Below are positions 25,863 through 35,153 of a stretch of 64,000 nucleotides of DNA, in pieces. Under the pieces are notes generated by a model. That model saw only the letters and a program-made list of their open reading frames with translations. It did no database searches and was not told the origin of the DNA. The position numbers and the translations under genes were made by a program. This stretch comes from Streptomyces iranensis. GTDB lineage: Bacteria > Actinomycetota > Actinomycetes > Streptomycetales > Streptomycetaceae. How positions within the stretch are numbered: position 1 is the stretch's first letter; each line of letters opens with the position of its first letter. The DNA is taken from assembly GCF_017874715.1 (NCBI RefSeq), contig NZ_JAGGLR010000003.1, positions 372,001-436,000 on the forward strand, written 5' to 3'.

Positions 25863-27257
25863 ATGACCGCCACCACGGCCGGCCGGCCGGCACCGGTCAA
25901 CGGCCGCGTCGCCCACTGGTTCGCCGAACTCCCCACCCCCCGCCCGGCGTTGCCCGGCGATCGCGACGCGGATGTGTGCGTCGTCGGCGCCGGACTGACC
26001 GGGCTGTGGACCGCGTATTACCTCAAGCAAGCCGACCCCGGTCTCCGGATCACCGTCCTGGAGGCCGAGTTCGCCGGATTCGGCGCCTCGGGCCGTAACG
26101 GCGGCTGGGCCTCCGGGCTGATCCCCGGCGCCCGCGACCGGATGGCCAGGGCCTACGGCAGGCCCGCGGTCCTGGACTGGCAGCGGGCCATGAACGAGGC
26201 GGTGGACGAGGTGATCGACGTGGCCGCCCGCGAGGGCATCGACGCGGGCATCGTCAAGGGCGGCACCCTGCGCGTGGCCCGAACCCCCGCCCAGGCCACC
26301 CGGCTGCGCCACAAGGTCGAACAGGACCATGAGTGGGGAGTGGCCGACTCGGTGCTGCTCACCCCCGCCGAATCCGCGGCGCGCATCCGTATCGACGGGG
26401 TCACCGCCGCCGCCTTCACCCCGCACTGCGCCCGGCTGCAGCCCGCGACCCTGGTCCGCGGCCTCGCCGGCACCGTCGAGCGGCTCGGTGTCACCATCCA
26501 CGAGAAGTCCCCGGTCACCGCCATCGAACCGGGCCGTGCGATCACCGCGCACGGCACCGTACGGGCCCCCGTCGTGCTCCGGGCCACCGAGGGGTTCACC
26601 GCGTCCCTCAAGGGGCTGCGGCGCGCCTGGCTGCCCATGAACAGCTCCATGATCGTCACCGAGCCGCTGCCCGCCCGGATCTGGCGGGAGATCGGCTGGG
26701 AGGGCCGGGAGACCCTCGGGGACACCGCCCACGGCCATATGTACGCCCAGCGCACCGCCGACGACCGGATCGCGATCGGCGGGCGCGGGGTGCCCTACCG
26801 CTTCGGCTCGCGCACCGACCACGAGGGGCGGGTCGGCGAGCGCACGATCGGCCAGCTCACCCGGACCCTGGAGCGGATGCTGCCGCAGACTGCCGGGGCC
26901 CGGGTGGACCACGCCTGGTGCGGGGTGCTGGCCGTGCCCCGCGACTGGTCCGCCACGGTGGGCCTGGACCGGGCCACCGGACTCGGCTGGGCCGGTGGGT
27001 ACGTCGGCCACGGAGTCACCTCCACCAACCTGGCCGCCCGCACCCTCACCGATCTGGTCCTGGCCCGCGACACCCGGCTCACCCGGCTGCCGTGGACCGG
27101 CCACGCCCCGGGCACCTGGGAGCCCGAGCCGTTCCGCTGGCTGGGGGTGCGCGGCCTGTACACCGCCTACCGCCTCGCCGATCGCCACGAGGCGGGCGGA
27201 CGTGTCCGTACCTCACCCATCGCCACCATCGCCGACCTCATCGCACGCCGCCCGTGA
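25863..27257 (+). CDS. FAD-dependent amine oxidoreductase (DAO family, PuuB-like)
   Basis: Flavoenzyme of 464 residues of the D-amino-acid-oxidase/GlpD fold. The N-terminal FAD site reads VCVVGAGLTGLWTAYYL, followed by GASGRNGGWASG, where flavin contacts usually occur. The C-terminal segment GWAGGYVGHGVTSTNLAARTL is the second FAD signature. Closest functional group by these features is gamma-glutamylputrescine or secondary-amine oxidase, which makes an aldehyde plus amine and hydrogen peroxide. It fits the aldehyde dehydrogenase at 35150. ATG follows GAAGGGAA. Confidence 0.9.
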   Translation: MTATTAGRPAPVNGRVAHWFAELPTPRPALPGDRDADVCVVGAGLTGLWTAYYLKQADPGLRITVLEAEFAGFGASGRNGGWASGLIPGARDRMARAYGRPAVLDWQRAMNEAVDEVIDVAAREGIDAGIVKGGTLRVARTPAQATRLRHKVEQDHEWGVADSVLLTPAESAARIRIDGVTAAAFTPHCARLQPATLVRGLAGTVERLGVTIHEKSPVTAIEPGRAITAHGTVRAPVVLRATEGFTASLKGLRRAWLPMNSSMIVTEPLPARIWREIGWEGRETLGDTAHGHMYAQRTADDRIAIGGRGVPYRFGSRTDHEGRVGERTIGQLTRTLERMLPQTAGARVDHAWCGVLAVPRDWSATVGLDRATGLGWAGGYVGHGVTSTNLAARTLTDLVLARDTRLTRLPWTGHAPGTWEPEPFRWLGVRGLYTAYRLADRHEAGGRVRTSPIATIADLIARRP

Positions 27258-27419
27258 GAGCCTGAGTCATATCCCCGGTCGGATCAGCGTGCGGCGTCTG
27301 GGGCGTGCGATCGCAAGGCGCCGGAGCGCCCTCGTGGCGGAGCCACTTGGGCGTTTCGGTAACGCGGCGAGCGTGCGTGCCAGGCGTCGCACGCCCGGCC
27401 GGGGATATGACACAGGCTC
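27258..27419. mobile_element. 162-bp palindromic element, MITE-like
   Basis: Starts on the base after the oxidase stop codon. Terminal inverted repeats of 25 bp (27258-27282 and 27395-27419) match at 23 positions and contain GTCATATCCCCGG. Inner parts (near 27288-27302 and 27380-27394) also pair imperfectly, so the whole element can fold into one long hairpin. No coding potential. It resembles dispersed palindromic repeats of Streptomyces and probably also ends transcription. The last 12 bp plus 4 flanking bp recur at 29923-29938. Confidence 0.6.
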
Positions 27420-27517
27420 TGAGGCCGGGCGCCGCCGCGTCCGGGCCGGTCCGACGGCCCTGGGCGCGGCGGCCCGGCTCTGCGATGATGAGCGGTATCC
27501 GGAGGGAGTCCGTCCAG

Positions 27518-29122
27518 ATGCCGTTGCTCACGGTTGCCGACGTCCTGCGCCTTCCCGTCATCGTCGCGGGACTTCCCCGTGTGATGGCCGGTGAGGAGCG
27601 GCTGGCCCGTGCGGTCCGCTGGGTGCACGTCACCGAGCTGCTCGACCCCGCCTCGTTCCTCGAAGGCGGTGAGCTGGTGTTGACCACCGGCATGCCCCAG
27701 CCCAACGACCCCAGCCGGTTGCGCGGCTATGTGGACCAGCTGGCCGACATCGGTGCCGCGGGGCTCGTGGTGGAGCTCGGCCGCCGCTACCAGCAGGTGC
27801 CACCGGACCTGGTGGCCGCCTGCCGCGCCCGGGACCTCCCCCTGATCGTCCTGTCCCGTGGCATCCGCTTCATCGAGGTGACCCAGACCGTCCACGCGCT
27901 GATCCTCGACGCGCAGGGCGAACTGCTGCGCCGCTCCCAGCAGGTGCATGAGATCTTCACCGGGCTGACGCTGCGCAACGCCGAACCGGATGAGCTGGTG
28001 CGCGCCGCCGCCGATCTGATGGGCCGCCCGGTGGTCCTGGAGAACCTGCTGCACCACGCGGTGTTCTCCTGCACGGCGGGCGGCACGGCAGGCCAGATCC
28101 TGGAGGCGTGGCAGCGCCGCTCCCGTGCCACGCCGACCCCCGACACCACGCAGGCCAGCGGACCGGAGGGCTGGCTGGTGGCCCCCGTCGAGCACGACGG
28201 CCGGCGCTGGGGGAGACTGGTGGCGGTGCCGAACGCGGCCGCCCCCGCGGCCGACCCGGAACACACCATGATCCTGGGACGGGCCGCCACCGCCCTCACC
28301 CTCGCCCGGCTGACCGGCCACACCCAGTGGGACCGCCAGGCCCACACCTGCGCCCTGCTGGAGCTGCTGCGCTGGAGCTACCGCGGCCGCACCGAGGCAC
28401 GCATCCGCATCGAGGCCCTCGGCATACCGGTCGTCGGCCACCGCCTGATCGCCCTCGCCATCGGCCACCACGGCGCCACCGCCGATGGGACGGGCCTGGA
28501 CGACCGGCTCGCCGACGCCCTTCAGGGCGCCGGCACCCGGGCCCTGGTGGGGCGGCTCTCCCCGGACCGGACCGGGGTGCTGCTCGCCCTGGCCCGCGCC
28601 AGCGCCTGGCAGCCGGTGGTGGAGCGGGTCAGCCGACTCACCGAGGAGACCCTGGGCGCGCCGGCGGTGGTGGCGGTCGGACCGGGGGTGACCGAGATCG
28701 ACCAGGTGGCGAGGGCGTTCCGGGAGGCCGAGGAGGTCGTGGACGCCATCGGCCCCACCACCCCGCACCGGCCGTTCCACGTGCCCTCCGACGTCGGACT
28801 GCCCGAGCTGCTGTACGCGCTCCGCGACGACATCCGTGTGCAGAGGTACGTCGAGCACCAGCTGGGCAGGCTGATCGAGTACGACGAGCGCCACGCGGGC
28901 GATCTGCTGACCACGCTGCGCCACTACCTCGCCGCGGGCAACAAGTCCATCGCCGCCAAACAGATCGGCCTGTCCCGCCAGGCGTTCTACCAGCGACTGC
29001 ACACCATCGAACGGCTTCTCGGCCGCGACCTGGAGTCCGGTGTGCAGCGCACCCAGCTCCATGTCGCCGTCACCGCCCTGGACACGCTGACGGCGTCCGG
29101 CGCGGGAGGATGGGGCGTATGA
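27518..29122 (+). CDS. PucR-family transcriptional regulator
   Basis: Regulator of 534 residues: N-terminal PucR domain (about 1-125, LLTVADVLRLPVIVAGLPRV and HVTELLDPASFLEGGELVLTTG), a middle GAF-like/GGDEF-like part, and a C-terminal PucR HTH (about 455-515, LRHYLAAGNKSIAAKQIGLS then RQAFYQRLHTIERLLG). Family members act as metabolite-responsive activators or repressors of purine, amino-acid or polyamine catabolism. ATG 27518 is preferred (GGAGGGAG upstream). It overlaps the next gene by 4 nt (ATGA). Confidence 0.9.
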   Translation: MPLLTVADVLRLPVIVAGLPRVMAGEERLARAVRWVHVTELLDPASFLEGGELVLTTGMPQPNDPSRLRGYVDQLADIGAAGLVVELGRRYQQVPPDLVAACRARDLPLIVLSRGIRFIEVTQTVHALILDAQGELLRRSQQVHEIFTGLTLRNAEPDELVRAAADLMGRPVVLENLLHHAVFSCTAGGTAGQILEAWQRRSRATPTPDTTQASGPEGWLVAPVEHDGRRWGRLVAVPNAAAPAADPEHTMILGRAATALTLARLTGHTQWDRQAHTCALLELLRWSYRGRTEARIRIEALGIPVVGHRLIALAIGHHGATADGTGLDDRLADALQGAGTRALVGRLSPDRTGVLLALARASAWQPVVERVSRLTEETLGAPAVVAVGPGVTEIDQVARAFREAEEVVDAIGPTTPHRPFHVPSDVGLPELLYALRDDIRVQRYVEHQLGRLIEYDERHAGDLLTTLRHYLAAGNKSIAAKQIGLSRQAFYQRLHTIERLLGRDLESGVQRTQLHVAVTALDTLTASGAGGWGV

Positions 29123-29925
29123 CATCCGAGACCGGCTATCTGCTGGACAACCGGCAGCGCGAGGCCGGCCGGCGCTTCGACGCGCTGGCCGAGCTCTTCG
29201 ACCCCTGGACCCTGGACCACCTCGACCAGCTCGGCCTGGCCGCCGGATGGCGCTGCTGGGAGGTGGGGGCGGGCGGGCCCTCGGTGCCCACCGCCCTCGC
29301 CGAGCGGGTCGGGCCCACCGGGCAGGTGCTGGTGACCGACATCGACACCGCCTGGCTCACGGAGCTGTCCGGCCCGGCCACCGGACCGGTCGAGGTGCGG
29401 CGCCATGACGTGGCCCGCGACGAACCACCGGGCGACGGCTTCGACCTCGTCCACGTCCGGCTGGTGCTGGTGCACCTGCCCGACCGGGCCGAGGCGCTGC
29501 GGCGGATGGCCGGGGCGGTGCGGCCGGGCGGATGGCTGGTGGTGGAGGACGCCGACCCGGCGCTCCAGCCTCTGGCCTGCCCCGATGAGCGGGGCCCGGC
29601 CGAGGAGCTGGCCAACCGGATCCGCCGCGGATTCCGCGCGCTGCTCGCCGAGCGCGGTGTGGACCTCGCCTTCGGCCGCACCCTGCCCGCCCAGCTGCGC
29701 GGCGCCGGGCTGCACGACGTACGCGCCGAGGGCTGCTTCCCGCTGACCTCCCCGGCCTGCCGGGAGCTGGAGGCGGCCACCGTGCGTCAACTGCGCGGGC
29801 GACTGGTGGCGGGCGGCCTGGCCACCGAGCGGGAGATCGAGCGCCATCTGGACCATCTGCGCGGCGAGGGCATGGACGTCACCACCGCCCCGCTCATCAC
29901 CTGCTGGGGCCGGCGCCCGCACTGA
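29119..29925 (+). CDS. Class I SAM-dependent methyltransferase
   Basis: Methyltransferase of 268 residues with motif I EVGAGGPSVPTALAERVG, acidic residue VTDIDTAWL after beta-2, and the post-I/II region DGFDLVHVRLVLVHLPDR followed by LRRMAGAVRPGGWLVVEDAD. The N-terminal part (RFDALAELFDPWTLDHL) is typical of ubiquinone/menaquinone-type small-molecule methyltransferases. It overlaps the PucR stop, so regulator and enzyme are co-translated; the substrate is unknown. A 16-bp copy of the MITE-like end overlaps its stop codon. Confidence 0.9.
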   Translation: MTSETGYLLDNRQREAGRRFDALAELFDPWTLDHLDQLGLAAGWRCWEVGAGGPSVPTALAERVGPTGQVLVTDIDTAWLTELSGPATGPVEVRRHDVARDEPPGDGFDLVHVRLVLVHLPDRAEALRRMAGAVRPGGWLVVEDADPALQPLACPDERGPAEELANRIRRGFRALLAERGVDLAFGRTLPAQLRGAGLHDVRAEGCFPLTSPACRELEAATVRQLRGRLVAGGLATEREIERHLDHLRGEGMDVTTAPLITCWGRRPH

Positions 29926-29938
29926 CACAGGCTCTGAG
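29923..29938. repeat. Second copy of the palindromic-element end
   Basis: TGACACAGGCTCTGAG is identical to 27408-27423, the right end of the MITE-like element plus 4 flanking bases. It begins at the TGA stop of the methyltransferase. A remnant copy or recombination scar. Confidence 0.6.
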
Positions 29939-29963
29939 CGCCGAACGCCCCGGGAATCCGCGC

Positions 29964-31424
29964 TCAGTCGAGCAGACCGAGTTGGCTCGCCGCCCGGATC
30001 GCCAGCCAGACCTCGGCGAACGCGCCGGTGGTGGACAGATCGCGGCCGGTCAGCTCGCTGAAGCGGCGCAGCCGGTAGGCGAGCGTATTGGGGTGCACAT
30101 GGAGCGCCGCGGCCGCCTCGTCAGTACGGCGGTCGCGCTCCATCCAGGTGCGCACCGACGTCAGCAGCCGTGAGCCGTGGCCGGTGTCGTAGCGCAGCGC
30201 CTCGCCCAGCACATGTTCGACCAGATCGGTGAGCGCGGCCGGGTCGTCGGGCAGCCAGCGGCCGGTGACATCGTCGCCGTACCGCACGAGGGCGCGGCCG
30301 GAGGCGACGGCGTGGGACGACGCCCACAGCGCCTCGCGCTGGGCGATCCGCAGCGGGGAGCCGGGGCTGAACGGGCGGCTCGTCCCGGCGGCCACACCCG
30401 GCAGCGACTCGACCGCCTCGCCCAGGTCGGGCGAGCCGAGCAGATAGCGGTCCTCGCCGCGTTTGAGCAGCAGACACGGCTGATCCTCCAGCGCCCGCAG
30501 CACGGCATCCTCGGTGACGCCCCTGACCACCGCCAGCACGGTCTCGCCCTCGATGGAGTGGCGCAGCAGATGGCGGCGCGCCACCGCGGGTTCGAGGGCG
30601 CCCTGGAGCAGCTCGGCGAGGATCTCCGCGCCCTCGCGGCGCAGCGTCTCCCGCTCGGTGCGGACCATGGCGAGCTGGAGGGCGGCCACCGTGGCGATGT
30701 GCTGCACCACGGCGAGCCCCGCCGGGCGCGCGCCCTCCCGTTCGAAGGCGATGAGGAAACCCGCCGGGCCACCGGGGGAGGGGACCGGGAGGGCGAAGCC
30801 ACCGGGGATGGTCGGCGGGGCGTCCGTCGAGCCGGGGATCACCGACGCGTCGGGCGCGGGCACACCCGGCAGCAGCGGCCGGCCCTGGGTGGTGCACAGA
30901 TAGATGTCGTAGCCGGACAGCTTCTCCAGCCGGCCGAACAGCGTCGCGGTGTCCAGGTTCTCCGAGGTCAGCCAGCGCAGCGCGCCGAACACCTGCAGCT
31001 GGGCGCCCAGCCGGTGGCGGGCGTCCTCCTGGACGGCGGCGGCCACTTCCTGCGCCACCGCCATGAACGGCACGGCCAGCGGGATCTCCAGGACCGGCAT
31101 CCCCCGCTCCTCGGCGGCGTCGAAGAACGCCCGGCGCAGCGGGGGCATCCGCAGCTGGGCGGAGACCGCCAGGGCGGCCACCCCGGCGTCGTCCAGCCGC
31201 TCCAGATAGGCGCGCTGCCCGGCCGCCGAGCGGGGCATCGCTATCCCCGTCGTCATGATCATCTCGGAGCCGAGCAGCCAGGGCGTGGGGTCGTCCAGCT
31301 CGCTCACATGCGCCCAGGACACCGAGCGGTGCAGCCCCGCGCCACCCGCGATCAACCGCAGTTGCAGGGCCGGATACGACAGCAGATCGTCGACCGTCAC
31401 ACCCTGCTCTTTGTCGTTCACCAC
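29964..31424 (-). CDS. PucR/CdaR-type transcriptional regulator
   Basis: Second PucR-family regulator, 486 residues. The N-terminal PucR domain ([43 protein letters not shown]) is followed by a GAF-like middle and a C-terminal HTH ([28 protein letters not shown]). The start is GTG 31424 or 31421. There is no ribosome-binding site, but TAGGCT lies 6 nt upstream on this strand, so the transcript is probably leaderless. It diverges from the ureohydrolase operon, which it most likely controls. Confidence 0.92.
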   Translation of the reverse strand: MVNDKEQGVTVDDLLSYPALQLRLIAGGAGLHRSVSWAHVSELDDPTPWLLGSEMIMTTGIAMPRSAAGQRAYLERLDDAGVAALAVSAQLRMPPLRRAFFDAAEERGMPVLEIPLAVPFMAVAQEVAAAVQEDARHRLGAQLQVFGALRWLTSENLDTATLFGRLEKLSGYDIYLCTTQGRPLLPGVPAPDASVIPGSTDAPPTIPGGFALPVPSPGGPAGFLIAFEREGARPAGLAVVQHIATVAALQLAMVRTERETLRREGAEILAELLQGALEPAVARRHLLRHSIEGETVLAVVRGVTEDAVLRALEDQPCLLLKRGEDRYLLGSPDLGEAVESLPGVAAGTSRPFSPGSPLRIAQREALWASSHAVASGRALVRYGDDVTGRWLPDDPAALTDLVEHVLGEALRYDTGHGSRLLTSVRTWMERDRRTDEAAAALHVHPNTLAYRLRRFSELTGRDLSTTGAFAEVWLAIRAASQLGLLD

Positions 31425-31446
31425 AAATTGAGCCTAACTCTTTGTC
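31407..31446. promoter_or_regulatory. Direct repeats around the regulator start, candidate PucR sites
   Basis: CTCTTTGTC occurs at 31407-31415 and 31438-31446, exactly 31 bp apart (three helical turns). The copies flank the regulator's -10 and start in the shared control region of the divergent ureohydrolase operon. The spacing fits binding of a multimeric regulator to one DNA face. Confidence 0.5.
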
Positions 31447-31534
31447 TCGGCAACGATTGTCGCGCGGTTCCTCCGCTGTGCAGACTCGCTCGACCGGACC
31501 CCACCGGCGCACGTCAAGAAGGGACCGCAACACC

Positions 31535-32497
31535 ATGACCGAACCCCGAGGGCCCGTCGACTCCTCCCGGGTCCCGCGCTTCGCCGGCCCGGCCACCTTC
31601 GCCAGGCTGCCCCGCCTCGACGAGGTCGCGGGGGCCGACGTGGCGGTGGTGGGCGTCCCGTTCGACGGCGGTGTCTCCTACCGCCCCGGCGCCCGCTTCG
31701 GGCCCGCCGCGGTCCGCGAGGCCAGTCGGCTGCTGCGCCCCTACCACCCGGGCCTGGACGTGTCCCCGTTCGCCACCCAGCAGGTGGCCGACGCCGGTGA
31801 CATCGCCGTCAACCCCTTCGACATCGGCGAGGCCATCGAGACCATCCAGGACGCCGCGGGCAGCCTCCAGACCGAAGGAACCCGCCTGGTCACCATCGGT
31901 GGCGACCACACCATCGCGCTTCCGCTGCTGCGTGCCGCCGCAACGAGGCACGGCCCCGTCGCGGTGCTCCACTTCGACGCCCACCTGGACACCTGGGACA
32001 CCTACTTCGGCGCCGAGCACACCCACGGCACCCCGTTCCGCCGGGCCGTGGAGGAGGGCATCGTCGACACCTCCGCCCTCTCGCACGTCGGCACCCGCGG
32101 CCCGCTGTACGGAAAGCAGGACCTCACCGAGGACGAGAAGCTGGGCTTCGGCATCGTCACCTCCGCCGATGTCTACCGGCGCGGCGCCGACGAGGTGGCC
32201 GACCAGCTGCGCCAGCGCATCGGCGACCGGCCGCTGTACGTCTCCATCGACATCGACTGCCTCGACCCGGCCCACGCCCCCGGCACCGGCACCCCCGAGG
32301 CGGGCGGCCTGACCTCGCGCGAGCTCCTGGAGATCCTTCGCGGACTGGCCGGGTGCCATCTGATCGGCGCGGATGTGGTGGAGGTGGCGCCCGCCTACGA
32401 CCACGCCGAGATCACCTCGGTCGCGGCCTCCCACGTCGCCTACGACCTGATCAGCCTGCTCGCACTCCAAGGGAAGCGGGAGAAGACGGATGAGTGA
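31535..32497 (+). CDS. speB: Agmatinase/guanidinobutyrase-family ureohydrolase
   Basis: Binuclear-manganese ureohydrolase of 320 residues that releases urea from a guanidino compound. Metal ligands are visible in [21 protein letters not shown] (DAHxD) and [19 protein letters not shown] (DxDxxD). The Gly/Thr-rich loop after residue 100 and the VGTRGPLYG substrate loop match agmatinase-like enzymes. Neighbouring oxidase and aminoaldehyde dehydrogenase suggest agmatine or 4-guanidinobutyrate as substrate; the sequence alone does not separate these. ATG 31535 follows AAGAAGGG. The stop overlaps the next gene by 8 nt. Confidence 0.9.
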   Translation: MTEPRGPVDSSRVPRFAGPATFARLPRLDEVAGADVAVVGVPFDGGVSYRPGARFGPAAVREASRLLRPYHPGLDVSPFATQQVADAGDIAVNPFDIGEAIETIQDAAGSLQTEGTRLVTIGGDHTIALPLLRAAATRHGPVAVLHFDAHLDTWDTYFGAEHTHGTPFRRAVEEGIVDTSALSHVGTRGPLYGKQDLTEDEKLGFGIVTSADVYRRGADEVADQLRQRIGDRPLYVSIDIDCLDPAHAPGTGTPEAGGLTSRELLEILRGLAGCHLIGADVVEVAPAYDHAEITSVAASHVAYDLISLLALQGKREKTDE

Positions 32498-34031
32498 CTC
32501 CCCGGCACTGACCGAGGTCGAGAGTTACGGGGTCGAGCGCATCCCTGACGCGGACCGCAGCGCGACCCCCTTCGACCTGTTCCGCGTCGCGTTCGGCGGC
32601 GCCAACACCTTCGCCACCTGTGTGCTCGGGGCCTTTCCGATCCTCTTCGGGCTCTCCTTCTGGCAGGGCCTGGCGGCGACCCTGCTCGGCGTGGTGGGCG
32701 GCTCCCTGATCCTCGCCCCGCTCGCCGTGTTCGGCCCGTGCAACGGCACCAACAACGCCGTCTCGTCCTCGGCACACCTGGGGGTGCACGGGCGGATCGT
32801 CGGCTCGTTCCTGTCGCTGCTCACCGCCATCGCGTTCTTCTCCATCTCGGTGTGGTCCTCCGGTGACGCGCTGGTCGGCGGCGCTCACCGGCTGATGGAC
32901 GTGCCACAGAACGACGGGGTGTTCGCCCTCGCCTACGGCGTCTTCGGGGCGCTGGTGCTGACGGTGTGCGTGTACGGCTTCCGGTTCATGCTCTTCGTCA
33001 ACAAGATCGCGGTGGTGGCGGCCTCGACGCTGTTCGTCCTCGGCTTCTTCGCCTTCGTGGGGGACTTCGACCCCGGCTACCAGGGGTCGTTCCCCTCGGC
33101 GTCCACGGCCGGGTTCTGGCCCGCGTTCATCGGCTCGGCGCTGATCGTGCTGTCCAACCCGGTGTCCTTCGGCGCCTTCCTCGGCGACTGGGCGCGCTAC
33201 ATCCCCGCCGACACCTCGCGCCGCAAGGTCGTCGCGGCGGCCTTCGCCTCGCAGATCGCCACCATCCTCCCGTTCTTCTTCGGCCTGGCCACCGCCTCGA
33301 TCATCGCCAAGAAGGCCGCCCCGTACATGGACGCGGGCGCGCCGAACTACGTCGGCGGACTGCTGGCCATCTCGCCCGGCTGGTACTTCCTGCCGGTGTG
33401 CCTGCTCGCGCTCATCGGCGGCTTGTCCACCGGTACCACCTCGCTCTACGGCACCGGCCTGGACTTCTCCAGCGTGTTCACCCGGTTCAGCCGGGTGCAG
33501 GCCACGCTGTTCGTCGGGGTGCTCTCGATCGGGTTCATCTTCCTGGGCCGGTTCGCCGCCAATCTGTCCCAGTCCATCTCCACCTTCGCCACGCTGATCA
33601 TCACCTGCACCGCCCCCTGGATGATCATCATGGTGCTCGGCTATGTGACCCGGCGCGGCTGGTACGACCCCGATTCGCTCCAGGTGTTCAACCGGCGCCA
33701 GCGCGGCGGCCGCTACTGGTTCCACCACGGCTGGAACTGGCGCGGCATGGGCGCCTGGCTGACCGCGGCGGTGCTCGCCCTGCTGTTCGTCAACGTCCCC
33801 GGCCAGTTCGTCGGGCCGCTCGGCGATCTGGCCGACGGCGCGGACATCTCGCTGCCGGTGGGACTCGTCACCGCCTCGCTCCTCTATCTGGCGCTGCTGT
33901 GGCTCTTCCCCGAGCCGCGCGAGGTGTACGGGCCCGAGGGGCCGCGGCTGGTCCGCGCCTCGGACGCGCCCGTACCGCCGATCACCACGGAGGCCGGTGC
34001 GCCCGTGCCCGCGATGGCGGAAGGAGCGTGA
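32490..34031 (+). CDS. NCS1-family permease (cytosine/purine permease type)
   Basis: Inner-membrane symporter of 513 residues with 12 hydrophobic segments. NCS1 features include [20 protein letters not shown] in helix 1, [22 protein letters not shown] in the helix 2-3 region and [18 protein letters not shown] near residue 220. Relatives import cytosine, allantoin, hydantoins or related N-compounds. Its overlap with the ureohydrolase suggests it imports the guanidino or N-rich substrate of this operon. Confidence 0.92.
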   Translation: MSDSPALTEVESYGVERIPDADRSATPFDLFRVAFGGANTFATCVLGAFPILFGLSFWQGLAATLLGVVGGSLILAPLAVFGPCNGTNNAVSSSAHLGVHGRIVGSFLSLLTAIAFFSISVWSSGDALVGGAHRLMDVPQNDGVFALAYGVFGALVLTVCVYGFRFMLFVNKIAVVAASTLFVLGFFAFVGDFDPGYQGSFPSASTAGFWPAFIGSALIVLSNPVSFGAFLGDWARYIPADTSRRKVVAAAFASQIATILPFFFGLATASIIAKKAAPYMDAGAPNYVGGLLAISPGWYFLPVCLLALIGGLSTGTTSLYGTGLDFSSVFTRFSRVQATLFVGVLSIGFIFLGRFAANLSQSISTFATLIITCTAPWMIIMVLGYVTRRGWYDPDSLQVFNRRQRGGRYWFHHGWNWRGMGAWLTAAVLALLFVNVPGQFVGPLGDLADGADISLPVGLVTASLLYLALLWLFPEPREVYGPEGPRLVRASDAPVPPITTEAGAPVPAMAEGA

Positions 34032-34038
34032 GGCCACC

Positions 34039-34683
34039 GTGCGCCTCATCGACCTCTCCGTACCCGTAGCCACGGACATGCCGGTCTACCCCGGCGATCC
34101 GCGGGTGGCCATCGCCCCCGCGCTGAGCGTCGCCGCCGACGGGGTGAATGTGCTGCACCTGGACATGGGGTCGCAGTCCGGCACCCATGTCGACGCCCCG
34201 TTCCACATCGACGACGCGCTGCCCACCCTCGACCGGCTGCCCCTGGAACGCTTCTGGGGCCGGGCGGTGGTGGTGGACGCCCGTGGCGCGGAGCCCCGGA
34301 CACCGCTCGGACCGGCCCTGTTCGAGGGCCGGCTGCGGGCCGGGGCCATCGTGCTGGTGGCCACCGGCTGGTCACGGCACTGGGGCCACGACGAGTACCT
34401 CGCCCATCCGTATCTCACCCCGGAGGCCGCCGAACTCATCGTGGACGCCGGGATCCGCACCGTCGGCATCGACGCGCTGAGCGTCGATGCCACCCCCGCC
34501 GACGACCTCCCCGCCCACCGGATCCTGTGCGGTGCCCACGCCGTCATCGCCGAGAACCTCACCGGTCTCGACCCCCTGCTCGACGCGCAGACGGCGGGAG
34601 AGCCCATCGAGGTCTCCCTGCTGCCGCTGCGGCTCCCCGCCGCCGATGGCGCCCCGGTACGGGCCGTGGCCCGCGTCGGCTGA
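34039..34683 (+). CDS. Cyclase-family metal-dependent hydrolase
   Basis: Protein of 214 residues of the cyclase/kynurenine-formamidase/isatin-hydrolase superfamily. The metal-binding signature HxGTHxDxPxH is replaced in this member by SGTHVDAPFHID, where the leading position is Gln-Ser (GSQSGTHVD). Other family landmarks are PVYPGDP near residue 20 and GIDALSVD. These enzymes open amide or lactam bonds. Start is GTG 34039 with GGAAGGAG overlapping the permease end. In the operon it may open a cyclic amide intermediate (inference). Confidence 0.88.
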   Translation: MRLIDLSVPVATDMPVYPGDPRVAIAPALSVAADGVNVLHLDMGSQSGTHVDAPFHIDDALPTLDRLPLERFWGRAVVVDARGAEPRTPLGPALFEGRLRAGAIVLVATGWSRHWGHDEYLAHPYLTPEAAELIVDAGIRTVGIDALSVDATPADDLPAHRILCGAHAVIAENLTGLDPLLDAQTAGEPIEVSLLPLRLPAADGAPVRAVARVG

Positions 34684-34709
34684 ACCACCCACGCAAGGAG
34701 CACCACCCC

Positions 34710-35153
34710 ATGCACGACGAGGTTATGCGGGCCGCCGACGCCCTGGTGGCGGCGTTCGGCGAAGGCCGCCTCGACGACTACTTCGCGGCGTTCGCGCCCG
34801 ACGCCACGTTCGTCTTCCACACCACCTCCGAACGCCTCAGCTCCACCGCGGACTACCGGGCCCTGTGGGACCGCTGGGTCGCGGAGGACGACTTCCGCGT
34901 CCTGTCCTGCACCTCCACCGACCGGCTGGTCCAACTCCTCGGTGACAGCGCGGTGTTCACCCATCTGGTGGAGACCACGGTGAGCACCACGGCCGGTGCG
35001 GAGACCACTCACGAGCGCGAGACCATCGTCTTCCGCCGGCAGACCCACGGCCACTGGCTGGCCGTGCACGAACACCTCTCGGCAGCGCCCGGCACGACGA
35101 CGGCCACAGCCATGCCCACGACGACGGCCACGAGCACGGAAACGGAACGATGA
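34710..35153 (+). CDS. NTF2-like (SnoaL-type) protein
   Basis: Protein of 147 residues with an NTF2-like core (DALVAAFGEGRLDDYFAAFAPDATFVFHTT) and a Thr/Ala-rich C-terminal tail (about 128-147). The fold serves as an enzyme, an isomerase-like active site or a small-ligand binder. It ends with an ATGA overlap into the aldehyde dehydrogenase and starts after AAGGAG, so it belongs to the operon. Its reaction is unknown. Confidence 0.85.
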   Translation: MHDEVMRAADALVAAFGEGRLDDYFAAFAPDATFVFHTTSERLSSTADYRALWDRWVAEDDFRVLSCTSTDRLVQLLGDSAVFTHLVETTVSTTAGAETTHERETIVFRRQTHGHWLAVHEHLSAAPGTTTATAMPTTTATSTETER

